Shown: positions 54,401 through 64,000 of the stretch, one piece after another
How the letters are laid out: each line of letters starts with the position of its first letter
How positions within the stretch are numbered: the first letter of the stretch is position 1
NCBI GenBank assembly: GCA_029207755.1
Contig: JARCOQ010000026.1
Location: 868,001 to 932,000, forward strand
Reading direction: 5' to 3'
DNA from: Chamaea fasciata
Taxonomy: Eukaryota; Chordata; Aves; Passeriformes; Sylviidae
DNA: 64,000 bases
Program-made: the position numbers and the translations under genes
The notes under the pieces: generated by a model
Database searches by the model: none
What the model was told of the DNA's origin: nothing
The model's input: the letters and a program-made list of their open reading frames with translations, nothing else

Positions 54401-57090
54401 TGGAGCACTGGGATCTCACCCTGGGGTTTCCCCCTTTCCAGGCTGATTGCCCCTGCCCCGAGAGCACAGGGCTGGTTCCTGCCACCAACCAACTCCCTCA
54501 AAAGCAGATTTCTCCAAACACTCCCCTTGGAATGACCCCCAAAGCTCAGGAAAGCTTCACCTGCTGCTGTTCTGCCCAGGTTTTCCTTAAACACAAGATA
54601 AAGGTTTTCCACACCTTAAGCAGCAGCCTGGGCACAGAACTCCTCCCTGGGGCTCCAGCTCTTCCTGGAGGATTCTCACCCAAAAATTCCATCCCTGCAA
54701 ACCCATCAGAGCTGAGAGTTCAGCGGGAGATGGCAGGCAGAGGAATTGCTTGCTGCAGGCAGCTTTATCTGGAACTAAATGTAACACAGCAATTCCAGCA
54801 ACAGGTGAGTGGGGCTTTGCTTCAATTCCTTTCTGGCAAACTCCCGGCAGCTCCTTCTCAAAGCTGCATTTTGGGTTTTTCTGCTATCACAGCTCACTCT
54901 CTCTTGCACAACAGCCAAGGGCACTGCTCAGAAAACTGATCTCCATCACTGGAACAATGGGGGAATTCTTCAGGAAATCAGAAGAAATCACCTTCCAGCA
55001 AGTTACAATATTAAAAAAAATTAAAAATAAGCTTTAAGCTGTCCTGGCTGCACCCAGCCAGGCAGGTCATGGGGAGTTCTCCAGCACAGACCTGCAGAGC
55101 CAAGCACTCCCTGCCCACCACAGCCAGGGGAAAAGCAGCACTGATTTGCCTGATTTGCACTGGGAGGACAGAAAAAAAGCCCAGCACAGAGCAGCCCAAG
55201 GTTGTCAGCGTTAGTGGCAAGGACAGAAATAGAACTCAAGACTCTCCCTGACTCAGTCCCTGCTAGGGAAGCTGAATGGGAGAAAACAGCTCAAACCACA
55301 ATTAAACTAACACCTAATTAAATTCCTAATGCAACTAGATTTAACCGTGTCAAGAGGAGGAAAAAAAAATAAAAAAATAAAACCCTTCCAGGGCTATCTG
55401 AGGCACTAAACCCCAGCTGGATCCAGCTGCATCTAAATCAGGAAACATGTCAGCAAGAGCCGTTGATGCTGCAGTTAGCTCTGTAATGAGATGCTGGCCT
55501 GCAAGAGGCCGACAACGGCTTGGAGAACAAATTTGCAAGTCTAGACCAAAGCACGGGGTGATTTAGTGCAGAGATGAGGGGAACTGCAGCCTCCTCTTCC
55601 TTCGCTTCCCAGAATCAAAGCCTGGGGGGGGGAAAATTCGGATAGGAACAAAAGGAATTTGTGCTCCTGGGCACCCTGACACCTCAGCTTTGTGTTCCCT
55701 GCCAGCCCCCAGAGCTGATCAGACTCAGGATATCCCAGGTGCTGCACAGCCACAGTAATCACAATAAATATTCCTTCTGTCCTAACCCTGTCCCCTCCAG
55801 CGGCCACTCAGGCAATCCCTGAGGTCTGGTTGGCAGTCCTGGTAAATCCGAGGGGTGAGTTCTTCCCTGGATGGAAACTCCACCTGGGGCACTGCAAACA
55901 GGAGCGGGCTCCGTGGAAGGGCAGGTGGGACTGGGGCTCGTGTGAGGGAGACCAAAGCGGGGATGCTGTGGCAGCAATCTCAGAGACAGTGCACTGGGCA
56001 CAGGAAGGATTGAAAACTGAAGAGGTGACACTTCAGGAAGATGAGCTGAAAACCGAAGGAACAGTTCTGATCTCTCCTGCTGGCAGCACGGGAGGCAGAA
56101 GCAGCTCTTCGAGCACGAGGAAATCAGGGAAGAAATTTAAGGTCCATCCAAAAGGGGTTTGGGGTTTTACACCCCAGTGTCCGGCCGAGTCCCCGAGCCG
56201 ACTCTTGCTGTGTATTAGGAGATGACAACAAGTCCTGAGCAGCTGCCAGGGCTGCGGGCACACAGGACAGCAGGAGGACCAGAAAGCACCAGCACCCATT
56301 CTGTGACACTGCTATCTGCATTTTTTTCAAGCCCTTTTCACCCCAGGCTGGACAATCTGGCTTTTCTTAGCGACTGCTATTGCGTTCCAGCACACTTTAA
56401 GGAAGGAAAGCAGGGAAAAAACGACTTTCCTGCTAATGATGCTCCTTCAAATGTCACCTGTGAGTCCCCTCCTGGGTTTTGTGCCTGCAGCACAAACCGC
56501 GCAGGGAATTCCCTGAGCTCTTAAGATTTTGGGCACTGTCTCATTCCTGCAGGCTGCCTTGAGGGCTCTTCCATTTCAGCTCCTTCCCTCCCAGCAGGTC
56601 CAGCACTCGGGCTTTGTAAATCCCTAATTACACACAGACTGCAAACTCTCCCTGCGAGTGGCCGGCATTCCAGGTGAACAGGAGCAACAGCTGAGCAGCC
56701 AGGCCAGCATCCATCCGCTCCTCCCCAGAATCCCCCCACGCTCAATGGGAATGGAAACACGAACACGGAGCAGGATTGTTTTTACAGACCTGCATTATGA
56801 CAAGGGAAGGGTTGGTTGTTTTTTTTCCTCCTTTCCCTACAGATACCATCTGCACAGGATTCTCATTTCTGGAGAGCCACAGCCCAAGGGGATGCTCAAA
56901 AGGAGCCGTAGCCATAAGTAACCCAAAATGCTGCAAGGAGAAGGAAGGAAAGGAAAAGGTGTGGAAACGTTTTGCTTCACTTTGCCAAGGAAAATAATAA
57001 TAATAATTAAAAAAAAAGGTAAAACAAAGTCTCCAGAATGTAACGGGCCCGTTTGACAGCCCACAGGACAAATGTCAAACAGATCAATGA

Positions 57091-57584
57091 GGAGAGGAGA
57101 GGAGAGGAGAGGAGAGGAGAGGAGAGGAGAGGAGAGGAGAGGAGAGGAGAGGAGAGGAGAGGAGAGGAGAGGAGAGGAGAGGAGAGGAGAGGAGAGGAGA
57201 GGAGAGGAGAGGAGAGGAGAGGAGAGGAGAGGAGAGGAGAGGAGAGGAGAGGAGAGGAGAGGAGAGGAGAGGAGAGGAGAGGAGAGGAGAGGAGAGGAGA
57301 GGAGAGGAGAGGAGAGGAGAGGAGAGGAGAGGAGAGGAGAGGAGAGGAGAGGAGAGGAGAGGAGAGGAGAGGAGAGGAGAGGAGAGGAGAGGAGAGGAGA
57401 GGAGAGGAGAGGAGAGGAGAGGAGAGGAGAGGAGAGGAGAGGAGAGGAGAGGAGAGGAGAGGAGAGGAGAGGAGAGGAGAGGAGAGGAGAGGAGAGGAGA
57501 GGAGAGGAGAGGAGAGGAGAGGAGAGGAGAGGAGAGGAGAGGAGAGGAGAGGAGAGGAGAGGAGAGGAGAGGAGAGGAGAGGAG
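57091..57584. repeat. (GGAGA)98 perfect pentanucleotide array
   Basis: 98 consecutive GGAGA units without interruption followed by GGAG; polypurine on the plus strand, polypyrimidine (TCTCC) in the MAN1C1 sense. A short A/T-rich stretch (ATAATAATAATAATT) lies 80 bp to its left. Confidence 0.99.
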
Positions 57585-60500
57585 GCTTTGTACTCCCGAG
57601 CCTGGGATGTGGGAGCGTGGCAGGAACCCTCAGAGGGCTGGGAAGAGAAGGAGTGAACAGGCTCCAGAGTATCTGTGTGCAAATCCCCACGGAGCCATCC
57701 CGAGGCAGGGCAGAAACCTCCCTGCCAGCCCTGTGGGATGGAGATCAGGGTGCGCAGAGCTGGGGGCTCCAACTCCAGCAGCCCAGGGCGGTGCAGAGAT
57801 CCCGTTCCGCCCAGGGAACCTTTCCAAAACACTCCCAGAGACAAAAAGCCAGGATCGGCCTCACAAGCGGCAGGTGCCAGAGACAAAAGGAACAGCCCAG
57901 GCTCCCTCAGACGCTCAGATCACTCCCCCATTCCAGCCCCGGCAGCTGAGCTGCCTCTCCCCCCCAGCGCCCACAAGGTGTGAATTGCTTCTGACACATG
58001 CATGGCTCAGGGGCCCAAAACACAGCGGAAGCAGATGGGAGAACTGAAGGAAAGGAAGAAGGGAAGGGGAAAAAAAAATGTAAATACGGGCCAAGAGTCA
58101 TCCTGCATCACTCCTGTTCTGCACTGTGAGGATGGGTTTCGGGAGCAGGAGGAACATCTGTTTGGAAACCGGCTTTGTCTCAGTCCAAATGCTGGAACAG
58201 GAGAAAGGGGGAGGCTGAGGACTGCCAGCACACCTCGCGCTTCATCTCACACTTGGATGGCTTAGCAGGAGAGATCCGGGAGGATGAGTTTAGTTTAATG
58301 ATTTGTTGCTGGTTCACCTGCTCCCCATCTGTCTCTGTAGTCCTTGCTCAGAGGGACAGATTGGAGCACTGCTGTCCTCTCCCTTTCCCAGAGCTCCTCG
58401 TGACTGGGACTTCTGAAGAGAGGAACACAACAATTCTCAAGTATTAAGCAGTCAGCTGAGATTAGCCCAATAATTTATCACAGGTAATAGCTAATAACAG
58501 GCACGAGAAACTCACTCAGAGCCCTCCCAGAGCCACGTGTCAGAGCTGTCACCTAACCAAAGTGGTACAAGGAATTCCTGGACCACAGGAGCAAACGTAT
58601 TAGCCAGAGGCTGATAAACCCTTCCAGGAGCGCCAGGGCCCACAATAAATCACCCAGAGCAGGCTGCAAACACCGGACCTCCGATGAAGGTGAGGTCGGT
58701 GGGGTGGATGTGGGAACAATGGCAGGATTCAGCTGGCAGGATGGAGGGGCCTGGGCTGACCTGCCACCCTCAGAGGGACCCAGGCTGGGCCCTGGCACTG
58801 CTCCAGCACGGCCACCGCACGGCCCTGACTGACAGAACACTGCAAGGAATGGCAGCTTCGGGGATCTGGGCAATAGAGTACAGGAAAGAGCCAGAGAGGT
58901 TCAGCTCCTGCTCCCAGACTCCGCACCAGTGCAGGAGTGGCACCCACAGAACTGCTCAGGCCTAAGGAACAAACCTCCGCTTAGCAATCCCTGCCCATAA
59001 CACTCAACTCAAGTTTTTATTTAAGCCTTTGAAAGCCAGAAATGAAAAGAACCAAGAGAAGAGAGCTGCCTATGGCTTCGTCCTACGCCAGCCAAAGCTG
59101 AAATCAACCTTTTGAATTATTTTGCTGCGCAGCCACTGATGAGAGTGGGCAGAGCCACAGGCAGCAGCAACAGTGTTCTGGTTGTTTGGGCTCAGCAGCA
59201 CCCGGCACAAACCCCCGAGAGACGAGAAAATCAAACACTGCGATCCTGACGTGGTCTTGGTGCTGGAGAAAGGCCTTCAGGAAAGCCAAACCAGCACCAG
59301 AAATCAGCCAAGGGTTTGTTTGGGTTCATCAGCGCTGAATTCCAACGTAAACACGCGTCCTTCCTAGATAACTCCGGGGAAAAACGAGGCTCAGATGGAA
59401 GGAGAGCCAGGGACGGCCCGTTTCCCCTGGAAGTATTTTATTTGTATTTTCTCCTGCTGGCTAACCCAGGCAGCAGGAGGGTTTCAGCACGGATGAAATG
59501 CGATTGCTTTATAATCATCCTTTGTTACTTCTCAAAGTACACGGTTCTGCACTTCCCTCCCTGCCCAGGGAAATCATGTTAACACAATTAGAGCAAAAGC
59601 CCTGCTTTAAACACGGCCGCTCGGACGCTGCTAACACAGCTCCAATTCTCAGCACAGGCAGTCTGCAGAGCCATCCCGCTCCGTAAATCAGCAGGAGCCC
59701 TGTCACCGAGTCCCTCTGAAGGGAAGGGACACTCTCCAGGAGGAACACTCACTGTATATCATCATCCTGTGCTAGTGCTGCTGGCACGAGGTGCCGCAGC
59801 ATTTCTCCGTCCCTCGCATTTAATATTCTTTGCGGCCTTATTCTTGCAGTATCTCGGGGAGGAAATCTAACAACAGCTCTAGGGCCACGCAAGGCAAGTG
59901 TCGGAGGGCAGATTAGAACTAATGAGCTCCTGGCTCCCACTCAATCCCGGCCTTTAGAACAATTAGCTCAAATAAACCCAGGGAGCGTTTTCTGCTCCGC
60001 CGTCGTCTGCCCGTCCTCCCCGGCGACTCCTGAGCTGGAAAACTTCAATTGGGTCTGACAGAGGGGAGAGGTCACAGAGAAACCACAGCCCAGGGCAAGC
60101 TGCCAGCACGGGGAGACCCCCAGAGCGCCCCACGGAGGGTGGGGGGCAGCGCAAGGCTCCTGCGCTGCACTGAGGAGCAGGCACCGGGACCAGGACGGCT
60201 CCCACAGCCCCCGGGGGACACCGGGCAGGCCTGGGTGACACTGGGTGACACTGGGTGACACTCAGGGACACACGCACGGGGAATCTCGAGGTGCCCCATG
60301 GCTCTAAGGATGCGGGAGGCTTTCAGCAGGCAGGGCTCCCGTTCCTAGAGAGCTGCACTGTTACCTGCCAGCCCAGGGAAGAGGCCTCAGGAGCAGCACT
60401 CCCCTTTGCTTTGATCAGCACACGCTCCCTGACACGGGCGACTCTGCAGCTCTGCTCTCAGCACCGGGAGAGGCGGGAGGGAGGCACGACAGTCGCTTCA

Positions 60501-63500
60501 GCTTAGCGCAGCCTCCTCGCGCTGCTGCTCATGCTCCAGCGTCCTGGAGGAAACTCCGCTGCGCGTTTTCCTGCTGGATGAGGGATTGAGCAGCGTGTGC
60601 CCGTTTCACAGAGGGGCCGCCGGCTCCCCACGAGCAGAACGCTAAGTGTCCTGCTTCAATGACCACAGGGTGCTCTGCCCCCTTGGCCCGGGCACAAAGG
60701 AGAGCCCTCCTGGCCCACAAACGGGGGATGTTCATTATCCAGTCCTCCAGCACAGCTCCCACTGTGCTCCGGGTCCATCGCTGCACAAAGCCCTGACATT
60801 ATGTGCAGCTCACAGACACCACTGCCCACGACTGCTCCTCTGGAGGCCTTCCAAAATGTGCTGTCAGATGATGAACTCAAGTGCCAGGGGACCGAGAGTA
60901 AAGACAGCAATCATGGCCGCGTGTGCTCCTCATGCCAAATCCACTCACAGCGTCCACTGAAAAGTATTTTTTTGGCCAATGTAAATGTAGTCTCTTCCTT
61001 AAGATGAAAAATCAGAATGCTCCCAGCACCAGGATTTCCTCTTGCCACCACGGGAGTGAATATTCCTTCCTTGCCTTCTCCTTCTGACAGCTCCATGTCA
61101 GTTTTATATCCAGGTCAGTCTCTCATTTAGTACTAAGGTACATTTCCCTTTCTCCCTCTCAGCCGCCCCATCGAAAATCTGAATTGTTTTCAATCCGGGA
61201 GAACATACTCAAAAACATCAAAATGATAAACAATCTGTGCAATAACAGAATCCCGGAGTAAACCAAACATGATGGATTAACCTCATCTGGCAAAGCCTTG
61301 CACACAGAACCGAAGGAGGGAACACTTAGCACGAAAATCTTTCTCCCATTAAGGGGCAGATTTAATCATTGATTAAAAGTTAATCATGAGTCCATAAAAA
61401 TTCTGGCTGGGAAGATGGAATCTTAACGCAGGTGACTGCTTTTCAGTAAATATTTGAAGACCTGGATGTGCACAGGCCCCAGACTGATGGAGGAGCAGGG
61501 ACGTTACTGACAGCTCCCAGCCAGGCTCCGTCCCCCTGCCCTAAACCCAGCTTCCTATGCACAGAACTCGGAGGAGCTGATGTTTATTTCCTGAAGTGAT
61601 GCAGGGAAGTGCAGGTCCTTCAGCACAGCACCTCTGTGGGCATCCTAGGAAGTCGTTTCCCCCCGCCCGCCAACAACAGCGCCGGGCTGGAGCCGTGCTC
61701 TGGCTCTAAGTGGCAGTTCAGAAACCAGCCTAGCATCAAATCCACTTGCCGTAGAACAAGTGCTTTCGCTGCTAGATTCGGGGGGAGAGGAGAGCAAACG
61801 ACAGCAAATTGCAGAGCACTCCCCAATTCCAGAGCTCTGAGGCAGGGCTGAGGCAAACAGCTCTGCAGCGCTGCTCACAGCACGCCAGGCATTTCCTCTG
61901 CTCCTGCGCTCCGCCAACAGAACAAATACATTTTTAGTCAATTAACTGTATCCCCTACAGCTAACACGGGCCCGAGGTCAGGTCTGCATTCTGTTTGCAT
62001 GAATCCACCGGAGGCTACTGAAGCAAAAAAAGAACCCCACTGCACGCACCATTTGTGGGATTTACACCACAGTGCCCCTTCCACAGGTTCAGTAAATAAA
62101 TGCGTGAGGAGCGCGGAGCAAAGGAAAATTCCAGCAAGGCTGGAGCCAGCCAGCGCTTCAAACTGCAGGGAAATTCCCTCTTGCAGAGGTATTTCTACCC
62201 CAGAGAAAGAACTACAACCTGATCACAGCACATCTGACTGGTTTGAGATCGCAATTCCGCTCCAGCGTGGTAAATATTTTACTGACAACTGGTTTCCTTA
62301 CCCCCAGCAGCCAGAGCCAGCCTGTTGGAAGTCCCTGGGCCTCCATCTGCCCAGCACACAGGATTAGACCTTCCCCACGTGCCTCAGAGAGGAAGATGTG
62401 CGCTTCCAGCTGGAGCTGTGCGTGGTGCTCCTCACGTACCCATCACACCACTGCCCTGGAGTGCCGCTCAGCCCCAGATTACAGCAAGAAAAGGCATTTT
62501 CTCCACAGGGAAGAACAGAAAGTTGCACAGTGCAGGCAAAGGGAGAGGTCTGGCATCGTTCCCCTGCTGAAACGTCAGAAATGACCAGTGATGGGATGCC
62601 CAGCCCAGCCCCGGAGCTGCTGTGAGCCCTGCTTTGGGCAGGCTGGTGATCACAGCCCACCCCAGCACACCTGTGGGCTCCAGGAGACCACCCAAACCCA
62701 CACAGGTGTACCGGCGGCAACCAGCACCACAGCTGAGACTTCTCCTGCCAGGGGTCAGGGCTGTGGCAAAAAATTGGGAGAATTCCCCAGCTCTGCCCCA
62801 AAAATTAGCAGGTTTTTTTTTTCACTGGGGTCACAGCAGTCAAAAACCACACAGAGGGAGCTCAGCAACCAACACCGAGGGGCTTCCAGCAGAGGCTGAG
62901 CTCCTGATAACATTCCTATCTCTTGCTAATTATCTTTCAGTGATGACCTGTCGAGATATTTGTGTTTGAAGGACTGATCCACCTGCCGAGCGAGTTACCT
63001 GCAGGGTAACTCTGTACACGGCTGTGGTGCCTCCTTTCCCCCCCAGGGGCTGATTTTTGAGAGCAAACACATCTTTAGAGCTGTGTTAGAAGAGGCCAGG
63101 GGACAGCCAGGTGAGGCAGGTGGAGATGGGAGGAAAAGCCAGGATGGAAGAGAAGTGCACTCAACAGGCTCTGGCATCACTAATCCAGAGGAAACGGATG
63201 CGGGGGTCACACCCAAGGGGACGATCCCTGCCTGGATGTGACACATTCCCTCATTTGAAGGGGACAAAGGACACACTGCCAGGTTCAGGCATGAGGAGGC
63301 ATTCCCACACCTCAGGCATGGAAATGTGCCTTTTGCACCCAAAAAAGTAAAGGAAAACGAGTAAATCTCTTCCTCTGTTCACATTTTTCTCACATCCCAC
63401 GAGTGAACTGAAAGTATTTGATGATGAACTTTCTGCTCCGGCTGGTTCCAGCGGTTTTCTTAAAGCACTGGTTGGCATAAAAAATATTTTAAGGAGGTGC

Positions 63501-64000
63501 TCTTCCCTGTCTCCCCAACGCTGAGATCCACGAGTCCCAGGCAGCAGGAGTGCAGCAAGGAGCAGCCTGCTTGGCTCCATCCATCATCAGCACAACTGTC
63601 AGCTCAGCTCCACCAGCAAAATCTTTATTACTGGTTATGATGCAGGAGGCAGCAACCACACGGTCTGATTTCCTCACATCTGAGGCTGAGTTTGCAGAGG
63701 CAGCAGTTGGAGGGGAAATAATTTTGACTTTTCCCCGAGCCAATTTGATCTGGAAATTGTTGAGAGCAAATAAATATGGAATCTCACCGTGGCATTTCTG
63801 CAGTCACTCTCCAGCTACAACCACTTCTCTTTCTTTTTTTTTTTTTTTTCCCTCTCCTGAGCATCAGTGATTTGTATTTAGCACATGTAAAAAATCAGCT
63901 AATCCCCAAAGCCATGCCTGACTGATCAATTACACGACTAATACCTTTTCCAGAGGTCATCTTAAGAGATGAATAATCCCTTCCAAACTTTCCCAACCTG

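Larger units (their letters stand above)
48603..64000 (-). other. MAN1C1: MAN1C1 intron 1, partial
   Basis: More than 15.4 kb between exon 2 and the unseen exon 1. I looked on the minus strand for a GC-rich first exon with a membrane anchor ending in a REKIKE-like sequence and found none. The content is mostly unique sequence plus the 26-bp array, a CR1 piece, the GGAGA array and small repeats: (AC)n at 49233-49249 and a 10-bp CTGGGTGACA triplet at 60231-60260. AT-rich unique blocks at 51410-51690, 52140-52310 and 59755-59905 could be regulatory. Confidence 0.8.

Noticed and set aside
53403..54939. Long open frames on both strands (up to 361 codons) through the 26-bp array
   Set aside because: Array units lack stops in several frames on both strands; composition is purely the repeated unit.
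56837..57949. Open frames of 349 codons (LLSSP repeats) and 298 codons (RRGEE repeats)
   Set aside because: Simple translation of the GGAGA/TCTCC microsatellite.

Overview
The window is vertebrate nuclear DNA, most likely from a songbird or a close avian relative. The signs are split genes with GT-AG introns, many truncated copies of a CR1-type LINE 3' end, GC-rich promoters and abundant minisatellites. There are no bacterial operons, plasmid or phage genes, CRISPR arrays, or recognisable tRNA or rRNA genes. Species is inferred from repeat and protein character only.

Two protein-coding genes are recognisable, both on the minus strand and arranged head to tail, in the conserved MAN1C1-SELENON order also found on human 1p36. 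SELENON (selenoprotein N) occupies the left end. Its start codon is at 8815 and seven exons (317 codons) lie in the window. The rest of the gene, including the selenocysteine UGA exon and the SECIS element, lies beyond base 1. MAN1C1 (Golgi alpha-1,2-mannosidase IC, GH47) runs from exon 2 at 48602 to its stop codon at 14223: eleven exons, 450 residues, the whole catalytic domain. Its first exon (cytoplasmic tail, membrane anchor, stem) is not visible and must lie beyond 64000, so intron 1 exceeds 15.4 kb and intron 2 is 19.7 kb. Every exon was phased by hand and all joins keep the reading frame.

Layout: 1-8815 SELENON exons 7 to 1; 8816-9230 SELENON promoter, with a degenerate 42-bp repeat; 9231-about 12690 intergenic; about 12690-14222 probable MAN1C1 3' UTR; 14223-28790 MAN1C1 exons 12 to 3; 28791-48505 intron 2; 48506-48602 exon 2; 48603-64000 part of intron 1. 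Non-coding structure is dominated by tandem arrays: a 48/49-bp VNTR and a C-rich array just inside SELENON intron 1, a 31-bp array, a 20-bp array with a 240-bp higher-order repeat, a CATCC-rich array grown beside a CR1 end, a 26-bp array, and 98 perfect GGAGA pentamers.

The two genes do not form a pathway. SELENON is an ER-membrane, calcium-sensing redox protein; MAN1C1 trims mannose from N-glycans in the Golgi. I did not find a novel defence or mobile system. The observations most worth checking are the dyad-containing 42-bp repeat in the SELENON promoter, two consecutive GC-AG introns in MAN1C1, and the higher-order 20-bp satellite.
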